Shown here piece after piece: positions 15,398 to 22,868 of a stretch of DNA of 33,807 nucleotides. A model generated the notes under the pieces. The model saw only the letters and a list, made by a program, of their open reading frames with translations. It searched no databases and was not told the origin of the DNA. The DNA lies in NCBI RefSeq assembly GCF_016586165.1, contig NZ_BCPR01000051.1, forward strand, positions 1-33,807. The letters run 5' to 3'. The stretch's first letter is position 1, and each line of letters opens with the position of its first letter. The position numbers were made by a program, and so were the translations under genes. This DNA comes from Dyella sp. EPa41. Its GTDB lineage: Bacteria > Pseudomonadota > Gammaproteobacteria > Xanthomonadales > Rhodanobacteraceae.

Positions 15398-16147
15398 ATG
15401 AAACGATTCCAGCAAAAGGTCGCCGTCATCACGGGCGGCAGTTCGGGCATCGGCCTGGCCACGGCGAAGTTGTTTGCCGAGGAAGGCGCGCACGTCTACA
15501 TCACGGGCCGCCGCAAGGCCGAACTCGACGCGGCCGCCTCGGCCATCGGCCCGAACGTCACCGCCGTACAGGCCGACGCGTCGCGTCTCGCCGACCTGCA
15601 GCGGCTTTACCAACAGGTGCGCGCCGAACACGCTCGTATTGACGTGGTGTTCGCCAATGCCGGCATGGTCGTGGGCGGCGCCCTCGGCGAGCTGACCGAA
15701 GAGCAATACGACAGGCAGTTCGACGTGAACGTCAAAGGCGTGCTGTTCACCGTGCAGGAAGCGCTGCCGCTGATGGGCGCCGGAGGCACGGTGGTGCTCA
15801 ATGCGTCCATCGCCGCGTCGGTGGGCTATCCCGGCAGCAGCCTGTACAGCGCGTCGAAGGCGGCGGTGCGTTCGTTCGCGCGTTCGTGGACGGCCGATCT
15901 CAAGGACCGCGGCATTCGCGTCAACGCGATCAGCCCCGGCCCCACCGAGACCCAGGTGTTCGAGGCCAGCGGATATACCGCCGAGCAGGCCGAGGCCACC
16001 AAGCAGCATCTGGCGGCCTCGATCCCGCTGGGCCGCATGGCGCGCGCCGAGGAAGTGGCCCGCGTCGTGCTGTTCCTCGCTTCGGAGGACAGCAGCTTCA
16101 TGGCCGGCAGCGAAGTCGTGGTGGACGGCGGCCTGACGCAGGTCTGA
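15398..16147 (+). CDS. Short-chain dehydrogenase/reductase (SDR), TetR-linked
   Basis: 249 residues, classical SDR length. Cofactor motif TGGSSGIG (12-19), NAG at 87-89 (VVFANAGM), N111, and catalytic S137, Y150 and K154 (SLYSASK) are all present. The R38-R39 in TGRRK after strand 2 favours NADP(H). The substrate is unknown; this TetR/SDR pairing is common and usually induced by reactive carbonyls or small aromatics. The ATG at 15398 has no Shine-Dalgarno sequence, and the operator-like site ends three bases before it, so the mRNA probably has a very short leader. It is convergent with the VOC gene. Confidence 0.93.
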   Translation: MKRFQQKVAVITGGSSGIGLATAKLFAEEGAHVYITGRRKAELDAAASAIGPNVTAVQADASRLADLQRLYQQVRAEHARIDVVFANAGMVVGGALGELTEEQYDRQFDVNVKGVLFTVQEALPLMGAGGTVVLNASIAASVGYPGSSLYSASKAAVRSFARSWTADLKDRGIRVNAISPGPTETQVFEASGYTAEQAEATKQHLAASIPLGRMARAEEVARVVLFLASEDSSFMAGSEVVVDGGLTQV

Positions 16148-16170
16148 GGCCTTCCCGGATGGGCCCGGCA

Positions 16171-16199
16171 ACGGCGGGCCGTGCACCACGGCCCGCCGT
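16171..16199. terminator. Bidirectional perfect 13-bp hairpin
   Basis: ACGGCGGGCCGTG (16171-16183) pairs perfectly with 16187-16199 around the loop CAC, between the convergent SDR and VOC genes. It starts five bases after the VOC stop codon on the minus strand. No U tract. Confidence 0.65.
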
Positions 16200-16203
16200 C
16201 ACC

Positions 16204-16611
16204 TCAGGGCATCGGCTTCAGGCAATTGACCATCCAGGCTTTGCCGTAGCGATCGGTGAGCATGCCGAACCGCCTGGCCCAGAAGGTTTCCGCGATCGGC
16301 ATGGTCACTGTCCCGCCCTCGGCCAGCGCCTGGAACACGCGCTCGGCCTCGGCCTCGCTCTCGACGGTGATGTTGACGCAGCCGCCGGCGCCCTTGTTGC
16401 CCGGCGGGCCATCGGCGCCCATCACGGTGCCTCCCGCGCTTTCCAGCGCATTGTGCATGATGCGTCCATGCGTCTCCTTGGGCATGCCGCCGGCCATCGG
16501 CGACTCGCCGTAGGTCATGCGGAAGGTGATGGTTCCCTTGAATACCTTGGCGTAGAAATCGAACGCTTCCCTGCACTGCCCGTCGAAGTCGAGATAGGGG
16601 ATGAACTGCAT
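16204..16611 (-). CDS. VOC-superfamily protein (PhnB-like)
   Basis: 135 residues from the ATG at 16611, which has GAGGAG six bases upstream; longer in-frame starts lack a site. It begins MQFIPYLDFDGQCREAFDFY and continues with FRMTYGESP, a GCVNITVESEAEAERVFQAL strand-helix and an end GKAWMVNCLKP. This is the glyoxalase/bleomycin-resistance fold in the PhnB/3-demethylubiquinone-methyltransferase-like subgroup. The family includes metal enzymes and binding proteins; no specific reaction can be assigned, and in this subgroup the metal ligands are often incomplete. It is convergent with the SDR gene, and its 5' side faces the acidic-tail protein gene at 16795. Confidence 0.9.
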   Translation of the reverse strand: MQFIPYLDFDGQCREAFDFYAKVFKGTITFRMTYGESPMAGGMPKETHGRIMHNALESAGGTVMGADGPPGNKGAGGCVNITVESEAEAERVFQALAEGGTVTMPIAETFWARRFGMLTDRYGKAWMVNCLKPMP

Positions 16612-16794
16612 GGCTGGCTCCTCAGCGTGGCCGGCGTCGCCCATGGGCGACTCTTGAATACGACGAACACCCTGGCCCCGGATCGACACGATGGTGGGAC
16701 GCCCCGTGTCATGGGTGCGTCACGGTCGCCGGGCACGCTTGCAGTCCCGCGGCACGCCGGGCACTCTTTCACGTTTTCACCAAGCGGAAGCGTC

Positions 16795-17058
16795 ATGTCC
16801 AAGCAAGAAAACATCCTCCAGATCATCCCCGCGACCGGCTGGGTCGCCGTCTACGACGTGGACGGCGTGGAAACCGCCGAGTCGGTCGTCTGCTTCGCGC
16901 TGGTGGAAGGCGACGGTCGCGGCGTGCGCCCGATGCGCGCCGATGGCAAGCGCATCGCGTTCGCCGACGAAGCCGCCAACTTCCTGCGCGTGGAAGAACT
17001 GGCCGACTTCGAAGACGAAGACGAAGAAGAGGAAGGCGACGAGGAAGACGAAGAGTAA
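16795..17058 (+). CDS. Small protein with extreme acidic C-terminal tail
   Basis: 87 residues from the ATG at 16795, with GGAAG four bases upstream. The first 65 residues look folded: MSKQENILQIIPATGWVAVY, then an acid-polar region with FALVEGDGRGVRPMRADG and an EAANFLRVEE helix. The last 22 residues are 17 Asp/Glu (DFEDEDEEEEGDEEDEE at the very end). I do not recognise a family. Such tails are known in DNA mimics, histone-like protein binders and metal or cation buffers, but none is indicated specifically here. It stands alone, divergent from the VOC gene and convergent with the DyP peroxidase, and ends in a U-tailed hairpin. Confidence 0.75.
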   Translation: MSKQENILQIIPATGWVAVYDVDGVETAESVVCFALVEGDGRGVRPMRADGKRIAFADEAANFLRVEELADFEDEDEEEEGDEEDEE

Positions 17059-17095
17059 GCCTCCGCTTTCTCTTTCCCAGCGTCGCCTTCTCCTG

Positions 17096-17126
17096 GGCCG
17101 CCGCGTGTCAACGCCGGCGGCCTTTT
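17096..17126 (+). terminator. Rho-independent terminator after the acidic-tail gene
   Basis: GGCCGCC-GCGT (17096-17106) pairs with ACGC-c-GGCGGCC (17111-17122) around GTCA, with one bulged C, followed by TTTT. Confidence 0.65.
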
Positions 17127-17153
17127 CGTTGCGTGGCGCCGGATTGCCGCGCG

Positions 17154-18119
17154 CTAGCCGCCCGAACCGCTTCCGCGCACCTGCGCGCTTTCGAGAAACG
17201 TGGCCGACGGCACGAAGAACAGCGAACCCGTCACCGCCTTGCTGAAATCCAGCAACCGATCGTAATTGCCGGGCGGGTTGCCGATGAACATGTTGTCGAG
17301 CATCCGCTCGATCCTGGCCGGCGAGCGGGCATAGCCGATGAAATAGGTGCCGTATTCGCCCTTGCCCGCGTTACCGAAGGGCATGTTGTCGCGCATGATC
17401 TCCAGTGACTCGCCGTTCTCTTCGATGCTGGTGAGCACGTTGTGCGCATAGCTGGGTTTGTCGGCATCGTCGAGTTCGACATCCGAAAGCTTCTGGCGGC
17501 CGATGATCTTCTCCTGCTGTTCCACCGGCACCGCGTTCCACGCCTTCAGATCATGCAGGTACTTCTGCACGATCACGTAGCTGCCGCCTGCGAACGCCGG
17601 ATCTTCGTCACCGATGAGGGTGGCTTCCGCGGCTTTCAGGTCCACGGGATTTTCGGTGCCGTCGACGAAACCCAGCAGGTCGCGCTCGTCGAAATACTTG
17701 AAGCCGTGGACCTCATCCGCCGTCTCCACCACGTCGCCGATGCGGGACATGATCGTCCCGGCGATCTCGAAGCACAGGTCCATGTGCGTCGCGCGGATGT
17801 GGAAAAGGATGTCGCCGGGCGTCGACACGGCATGATGCGCGCCCTTGATCTCGCGGAACGGATGCAGGCCGGCAGGCCGCGGGCCATCGAAAAGCCGGTC
17901 CCATGCATCGGAACCGAAGCCCACGACGCACGACAGCCGCCGGTCCGGCTTGCGGAAGCCCACCGCGCGCAGCAGCCCGGCCATGTCGTTGCAAAGGGCT
18001 TGCACCGCCTGGTTGCCGCGCGGATCGGCTTTCAGGGTCACCACCAGGAAAATGGCGGAATGCGTGAGTCGGTCGGTGACCGGTTGCGACAGAACGGTAG
18101 GCACGGTCTGCTCCTGCAT
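17154..18119 (-). CDS. DyP-type haem peroxidase
   Basis: 321 residues from the ATG at 18119. The DyP signature GFVDGTENP (the GxxDG motif whose Asp assists peroxide cleavage) is present. The fold's two ferredoxin-like halves are visible: N-terminal HSAIFLVVTLKAD, and a second half starting near GSYVIVQKYLHDL. The likely proximal haem His lies in KPSYAHNVLTS, and the late GEYGTYFIGYARSPARIERM block is typical. DyP enzymes oxidise dyes and phenolics with hydrogen peroxide; this length without a Tat signal fits the cytoplasmic or encapsulin-loaded B type. The C-terminus (VRGSGSGG) lacks the usual encapsulin cargo tail and no encapsulin gene is near. No good ribosome site was seen. Confidence 0.92.
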   Translation of the reverse strand: MQEQTVPTVLSQPVTDRLTHSAIFLVVTLKADPRGNQAVQALCNDMAGLLRAVGFRKPDRRLSCVVGFGSDAWDRLFDGPRPAGLHPFREIKGAHHAVSTPGDILFHIRATHMDLCFEIAGTIMSRIGDVVETADEVHGFKYFDERDLLGFVDGTENPVDLKAAEATLIGDEDPAFAGGSYVIVQKYLHDLKAWNAVPVEQQEKIIGRQKLSDVELDDADKPSYAHNVLTSIEENGESLEIMRDNMPFGNAGKGEYGTYFIGYARSPARIERMLDNMFIGNPPGNYDRLLDFSKAVTGSLFFVPSATFLESAQVRGSGSGG

Positions 18120-18210
18120 GTAAGGGACTCGATGCGTCAATGGCTACCGCCAAGATTGCCACAAAGACGGACTCAAGCAGACCGGCACGCCCGTGTCGCG
18201 CCCGTTGCCC

Positions 18211-19662
18211 CTAGCTGGCCTTGAATGGCGGCAGCGGCACCGGTGCGCAGGTCGACTGGCGCAGCCCGGTGACCGAACCGCTGCGCACCAGTTGCTCGTA
18301 CAGCCCTGCGATGCACGCATTCCATTCCGTGTGACCCTGCCCTTTCGCCACGATCTCCACCGCCTGGGAGAAACCCGCCATCACGCGCGGGGTGAACCAC
18401 AACGGCGTGTCGCCGTCGTGGTCGCCGGTGACGAACAGCGAGGGCACCGAACTGTGCACGGGCTCGCGGTAGCGCGGCGGCAGCGTGGCCCGCGGCCAGA
18501 ACCGGCAGGCTGCCAGCTGCTGGCGCACGCGGTCGTCGCCGACGAATGTCCCCTGCGATTGCGGCCCCACGTCCGCCTCCCGGATGAACGGAATGTCCTC
18601 GCTGCAGGTGATGGCGAACAGCAGGCCGTAGCTGAAATCCGGATCGCCCTCCTTTGCTTCGATGCCGTCGACGATCACGCTCCAGTCGCCCTGGTGGGCA
18701 CGGTGGATCGCCCAGGGCACCGTCGCCGCATCACCGGGACGGTAGAGCATGCTGCGCAGCCATTGGGCCACTCGTCCCTTGTGGAGCGGCCAGGTTCCCT
18801 CGTGCCCGGCCACCGGCGCACGCACGGCGCCTGATTCGAGCTTCGCGAAAACGTCGCGGAACTCGTCCCCGAAGTTCGGAAAGGCCGCGCTGCAGGCGGC
18901 ATCCGCCGCGCAGTCCCGGATGAGCTGGTCGAGCGTGGATTGGGCCGTCCTTGCCATGGTGAGCGGCGTGGCGACATCCAGCGGCACGACGCTGCCGACG
19001 TAGGCCGTACGCACGCTTCGTGGATAGGCGCGCAGATACACTTGCTCGGCTCGCGTGCCGTACGACCCGGCGAAGAGATTGAGCGGCCCATAGCCGAGCG
19101 CGCGGCGAACCTGCTCCAGATCGTCTGCGAAACGCGGGTAGGTGTACTGGGTCAGGTCGGCGGCCTGCCGCAACCGCTGCTCGCACGATGCGACGGCGTC
19201 CAGCGGAAACAGATCCTTCAGGCGCACGGCCGGATCGCGCGTCGCCGCGACGTCGCATGCCAGCGCACCAGATCGCCCGGTTCCCCGTTGGTCCACCAGC
19301 AACAGGTCACGCTCCTGCAGCAGGGACGCGAACTGCTTCGCGTAGCCTCCCGCGGCGCTGATCGCCGATTCGCCAGGGCCTCCCATCAACACCACGATCG
19401 GATCGTCGTGCTTCCGTTCGATGGCAGGAACGACGGCGACGCCGATCGAAAGCTGGCGTCCCTGCGGCGAACGTGGATTTTCCGGCACCCGAAGCGATCC
19501 GCAGCGCACGGGGCGCGTCACGTCGGGCAGCGCGCAAGGCGCAAGCTCGATCGAGGGCGCGGCGTATGCGCCCCTTCCGCAGAGCAGGCCAAGGATCACG
19601 GCGAGCGCGCACAGGCCGCGCGGCATGTCTTGCGCGGCGGATGGCCTGGCCGCCGATGTCAT
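18211..19662 (-). CDS. Exported alpha/beta hydrolase (S33/TAP-like peptidase)
   Basis: 483 residues from the ATG at 19662, which lies one base after the stop codon of the upstream gene, indicating translational coupling. A long signal region (cleavage near GRGAYA-APS at about 35) sends it out of the cytoplasm. Landmarks: LMGGPGESA oxyanion region, DQRGTGRSG, nucleophile Ser in AGSYGTRAEQ, Asp in VTGDHDGDTP and His in KGQGHTEWN, with a large helical cap between. This is the layout of secreted tripeptidyl/prolyl aminopeptidase-like hydrolases (TAP-like C-terminus). Substrate unknown. The preceding gene is a virginiamycin-B-lyase-like propeller. Confidence 0.9.
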   Translation of the reverse strand: MTSAARPSAAQDMPRGLCALAVILGLLCGRGAYAAPSIELAPCALPDVTRPVRCGSLRVPENPRSPQGRQLSIGVAVVPAIERKHDDPIVVLMGGPGESAISAAGGYAKQFASLLQERDLLLVDQRGTGRSGALACDVAATRDPAVRLKDLFPLDAVASCEQRLRQAADLTQYTYPRFADDLEQVRRALGYGPLNLFAGSYGTRAEQVYLRAYPRSVRTAYVGSVVPLDVATPLTMARTAQSTLDQLIRDCAADAACSAAFPNFGDEFRDVFAKLESGAVRAPVAGHEGTWPLHKGRVAQWLRSMLYRPGDAATVPWAIHRAHQGDWSVIVDGIEAKEGDPDFSYGLLFAITCSEDIPFIREADVGPQSQGTFVGDDRVRQQLAACRFWPRATLPPRYREPVHSSVPSLFVTGDHDGDTPLWFTPRVMAGFSQAVEIVAKGQGHTEWNACIAGLYEQLVRSGSVTGLRQSTCAPVPLPPFKAS

Positions 19663-19663
19663 C

Positions 19664-20698
19664 TTACTTGCCGCCGGCATGCGGGTTGTAGCGAAGCAGG
19701 CGATCGATGCCCGACGCGGACAACCACACTTCGCCCTTGCGTCCCATCATCTGGCGGACGTTCGAGTTTGCCTGCGGAAACGGCAGCACGTCGAAATGTC
19801 CTGTTTTCGGATCGAAGCGCACCAACGCATTGGCCGTCCATTCGCTCAGCCATACGATGTCCTGGTCATCGACGAAAATCGCATAGGCGTGCGGACCCTG
19901 CCCCGGCAAGGTCCATTCGCGCCATTGCTGGCTGGCCGGATCGAACATGCCGACCTTGCCGGCCGTCCATTCGCTGATCCAGACACGCCCTTTCGAATCG
20001 GCCCAGGCGCGGCGCGCGCCCTGATCCGGCGTCGGCGGGTCGATCACTTTCGTCGCGCCACTGGCGGGATCGATGCGGCCGAGATAGCTGCCCGCCAGCG
20101 ATGCGTAATACAGGCCGCCGTCCGGTGTCACGCAGATGCCGTAAGGCCCGCGCCCGCGCGGCGCATCGAATACCCGCATGTGTCCGCTCGCCGGATCGAG
20201 TTCCCCGTACACGCCGTTCTGCCCGGTAAACCACAGGTGTCCGCGCTTGTCGAACACGGCCGTATTCAAATTGCCGTTGGGCCGATCCTTGGGCAATGGA
20301 AAGCGCGAGACAGCCAGGGTCTTTGCATCCACCCGCACGATCGCGTTCAAACCGCCGTCGGTGATCCATGCGGCGCGATCCGGACCGACGATGACGCCAT
20401 GCGGCGCCGAGCCTGCTCCCAGGGCAATCCAGTCGGGTTTGCCGCCGCGCGGATCCAGGCGTCCCACGGCGCCGCGCGCCTGCGCGGTGTACCACACGGT
20501 GCCATCGGGCGAGGGAGCGACGTCATGCGGTCCGCTGCCCGCCGGCACCTCGAATACATCGAAGGATGGCGCATGGGTCTGCGCCGAAGCGGCGGCGCAC
20601 ACGACCCACGGGGCCAGCAACGCGAACCCTCGCACCAGTCCCGATGCCAGGCGGCCGTTACTCGCGCCGGCACGACGTGTCTTGACTAGCTCCAGCAT
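19664..20698 (-). CDS. Exported virginiamycin B lyase-like beta-propeller protein
   Basis: 344 residues. The ATG at 20698 has GGAGG six bases upstream. The signal peptide ends near residue 39 (CAAASAQ). The mature part is built of about six repeats with the pattern W-x-(T/S)-x-x-x-x-x-(L/V)-x-R-x-D-P, for example PDGTVWYTAQARGAVGRLDP, GRVWISEWTAGKVGMFDP and DIVWLSEWTANALVRFDP, typical of the seven-bladed Vgb/SMP-30-like propeller. Vgb opens streptogramin B lactones in the cytoplasm of Gram-positive bacteria; an exported Gram-negative homologue is more likely a lactonase, a binding protein or of unknown role. It is the first gene of a coupled pair with the S33-like hydrolase. Confidence 0.88.
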   Translation of the reverse strand: MLELVKTRRAGASNGRLASGLVRGFALLAPWVVCAAASAQTHAPSFDVFEVPAGSGPHDVAPSPDGTVWYTAQARGAVGRLDPRGGKPDWIALGAGSAPHGVIVGPDRAAWITDGGLNAIVRVDAKTLAVSRFPLPKDRPNGNLNTAVFDKRGHLWFTGQNGVYGELDPASGHMRVFDAPRGRGPYGICVTPDGGLYYASLAGSYLGRIDPASGATKVIDPPTPDQGARRAWADSKGRVWISEWTAGKVGMFDPASQQWREWTLPGQGPHAYAIFVDDQDIVWLSEWTANALVRFDPKTGHFDVLPFPQANSNVRQMMGRKGEVWLSASGIDRLLRYNPHAGGK

Positions 20699-20912
20699 GG
20701 TCGCCTCCCTCGTTCGAGATGAGTTGCAAGCCCGCGGGCCGGGGCATTGTGGCACTTATCGGGCCCGCGGACCGACCGGCCGAAAGGAGCGCGTATCCCG
20801 AGTCGCCCGGGAAGGCCCGGACATGCGCCTCGACTCGTTCCATCCCTTCGAACGTTTCCGTCGCGGCCATGGCACGTCACGGCGATGCGCCCGGCGCAAC
20901 CTACGCTGCAAC

Positions 20913-20928
20913 GACGCCAGCTGGCGTC
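20913..20928. promoter_or_regulatory. Perfect 16-bp palindrome upstream of the second SDR
   Basis: GACGCCAGCTGGCGTC is centred 35 bases before the ATG at 20956. A -10-like CTACGCT lies at 20901-20907, so the palindrome would cover the start point, as expected for a repressor site. The divergent Vgb-like gene starts 215 bases away. Confidence 0.45.
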
Positions 20929-20955
20929 CAACTTCAACTCACTGGAGAGACCCAG

Positions 20956-21720
20956 ATGTCACGTCTGAATGAAAAGGTCGCGCTGATTACCGGTGCCAGC
21001 TCGGGCATTGGCCGGGCTACCGCCAAACTGTTTGCCGCCGAAGGTGCGAAAGTCGTCGTGGGCGCACGTCGCGACGCCGAGCTGCAGTCCCTCGTCAAGG
21101 ACATCGAAGCCGCGGGCGGCGTTGCGGTTGCCCTTGCGGGCGACGTTCGCTCCGAGGCTTATGCCAAGGCGCTGGTGGAACTGGCCACGACACGATTCGG
21201 GCGGCTGGATATCGCCTTCAACAATGCGGGCACCTTGGGCGAAGCCGGCGCCAGCACCGACGTCAGCGAGGCCGGCTGGAACGACGCCCTGGCGATCAAC
21301 CTGACCGGCTCCTTCCTCGGCGCCAAGCACCAGATCGCGCAGATGCTCAGGAACGGTGGCGGCTCGGTCATTTTCACCTCGACCTTCGTGGGCCATTCCT
21401 TCGCCTTTCCCGGCGTTGCGGCCTACGCCGCCAGCAAGTCCGGCCTTATGGGACTCACGCAGGCACTCGCCGCGGAATTCGGCGCGAACGGCGTGCGGGT
21501 GAACGCCGTGCTGCCGGGCGCCGTCGACACCGACATGTATCGCGAAATGAACAACACCGCGGAATCGCAGGCGTTCATCACCAACCTCCACGCGCTCAAG
21601 CGGGTCGCCACGCCGGAGGAGCTGGCCCGGTCGGTGCTTTACCTGGCCTCCGACGACTCCGCGTTCGTCACCGGCACGGCCACCCTCGTGGATGGCGGCG
21701 CGTCAATCACGCGCACGTGA
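20956..21720 (+). CDS. Short-chain dehydrogenase/reductase (SDR)
   Basis: 254 residues with GGAG upstream of the ATG. TGASSGIG (12-19), FNNAG, the Ser in FTSTFVGHS and Y/K in AAYAASKSG make a complete classical SDR active site, and GARRDAE after strand 2 favours NADP(H). The PGAVDTDMYREMNN loop is the usual substrate lid. The overall sequence is closest to the broad group annotated as glucose-1-dehydrogenase-like or 3-oxoacyl-reductase-like SDRs. It is not a recent duplicate of the SDR at 15398, because loop regions differ. No regulator gene is adjacent, but a perfect palindrome precedes it. It is followed after 100 bases by an exported hydrolase. Confidence 0.92.
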   Translation: MSRLNEKVALITGASSGIGRATAKLFAAEGAKVVVGARRDAELQSLVKDIEAAGGVAVALAGDVRSEAYAKALVELATTRFGRLDIAFNNAGTLGEAGASTDVSEAGWNDALAINLTGSFLGAKHQIAQMLRNGGGSVIFTSTFVGHSFAFPGVAAYAASKSGLMGLTQALAAEFGANGVRVNAVLPGAVDTDMYREMNNTAESQAFITNLHALKRVATPEELARSVLYLASDDSAFVTGTATLVDGGASITRT

Positions 21721-21745
21721 CGGGCGCTGCACTGAACTGGCCCGG

Positions 21746-21771
21746 GGACGAGGCGCGTTACCCCCTCGTCC
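21746..21771 (+). terminator. Possible weak terminator after the second SDR
   Basis: GGACGAGG (21746-21753) pairs with CCTCGTCC (21764-21771) around a 10-base loop, followed by TTCCTT. The stem is 25 bases after the stop codon and 50 before the next gene. Confidence 0.4.
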
Positions 21772-21820
21772 TTCCTTGGGGCACTTCAACCATCCACCTT
21801 TCGTCTTGGGAGTCATATCC

Positions 21821-22756
21821 ATGATTCGCCCGCTCATTCTCGCGTGCCTGCTTGCGGCGTTTTCCCTTCCCGCCGGCGCAGGCATCCAGCCCTTTCCCGC
21901 ATCGTTCCGTACCCAGGACATCCAGGCGGACGGTGCCACCATCCACGTTCGTGTAGGCGGCAAGGGCCCCGCCGTCGTCCTCTTGCACGGCTTCGGCGAC
22001 ACGGGCGACATGTGGGCGCCGCTCGCGGCGGATCTGGCGCGTAACCACACCGCCGTCGTGCCCGACCTGCGCGGCATGGGTCTGTCGTCGCATCCGGAAG
22101 ACGGCTACGACAAGCGGACGCAGGCCGCCGATGTCCGCTCCGTGCTCACCCAGCTCGGCATCGATCACGCTTCCGTCGTTGGCCACGACATCGGCACGAT
22201 GGTGGCGTATGCCTACGCGTCCCGTTACCCCGACAAGACGGACCGCCTGGTCGTCATGGATGCGCCGGTGCCGGGCATTCCGCCGTGGGACCAGATCGTG
22301 CGACTGCCGGCCCTGTGGCATTTCGACTTCGGCGGTCCGGACATGGAACGCCTCGTGGCCGGACGCGAGCGGATCTACCTCGATCGCTTCTGGAACGAAT
22401 TCGCGGGCGATCCCTCGAAGGTCGACGAAGCCACCCGGCAGCACTATGCCAAGCTCTACGCGCAGCCAAAGGCCATGCACGATGCGTTTGCCCAGTTCCG
22501 CGCCATCCGCAAGGACGCCGAGGACAACAAGACGGCGATGGCGACCAGGCTCACCATGCCGGTGCTCGCCATCGGCGGCGAGAAATCCTTCGGCGCCAAC
22601 GAAGCCGTGGTCATGCGCAATGCCGCCGGCAACGTCACCGAGCTGGTCGTCCCCCATGCGGGGCACTGGCTGATGGAAGAAGCGCCGGCCGTCACCATAC
22701 CAGCCATCCATCACTTCATCGATGGCGAGTCGATCGCATCCACCGCGACCAGGTAG
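21821..22756 (+). CDS. Exported alpha/beta hydrolase with Asp nucleophile
   Basis: 311 residues with GGGAG eight bases before the ATG and a signal peptide to about residue 20 (SLPAGAG). HGFGDTGDMW gives the oxyanion region. The nucleophile elbow VVGHDIGTMVAYAYASRYP has Asp, not Ser, as in epoxide hydrolases and haloalkane or haloacetate dehalogenases. The late PHAGHWLMEE supplies the catalytic His. Soluble epoxide-hydrolase-like proteins with signal peptides are common in Xanthomonadales. Whether it acts on epoxides or C-halogen bonds cannot be told: the cap residues (about 140-225) include FWNEFAGDP, typical of the epoxide/dehalogenase group. It may be co-transcribed with the SDR. Confidence 0.9.
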   Translation: MIRPLILACLLAAFSLPAGAGIQPFPASFRTQDIQADGATIHVRVGGKGPAVVLLHGFGDTGDMWAPLAADLARNHTAVVPDLRGMGLSSHPEDGYDKRTQAADVRSVLTQLGIDHASVVGHDIGTMVAYAYASRYPDKTDRLVVMDAPVPGIPPWDQIVRLPALWHFDFGGPDMERLVAGRERIYLDRFWNEFAGDPSKVDEATRQHYAKLYAQPKAMHDAFAQFRAIRKDAEDNKTAMATRLTMPVLAIGGEKSFGANEAVVMRNAAGNVTELVVPHAGHWLMEEAPAVTIPAIHHFIDGESIASTATR

Positions 22757-22768
22757 GTGCCGCGCGAC

Positions 22769-22798
22769 GGTGTCCACCAGGCAAGGAAGGTGGACACC
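22769..22798. terminator. 10-bp hairpin between convergent genes
   Basis: GGTGTCCACC (22769-22778) pairs perfectly with GGTGGACACC (22789-22798) around AGGCAAGGAA. It lies 12 bases after the hydrolase stop. No U tract. Confidence 0.5.
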
Positions 22799-22868
22799 CG
22801 ACGCACCCGGCGAGGAGGCGATGAATCCGCTACCCGGCCTGCCCGTGCCCGCACGGGCGTCGCTCGCC

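Noticed and set aside
15886-16794. Long N-terminal extension of the acidic-tail protein frame
   Set aside because: It runs over the SDR end, a hairpin and the antisense VOC gene; the ATG at 16795 with GGAAG fits a separate small gene.
17154-18119. DyP peroxidase as encapsulin cargo
   Set aside because: The C-terminus lacks the usual cargo peptide and no encapsulin gene is adjacent.
19421-20689. 422-codon plus-strand frame
   Set aside because: Antisense to the Vgb-like gene, which has clear propeller repeats and a signal peptide.
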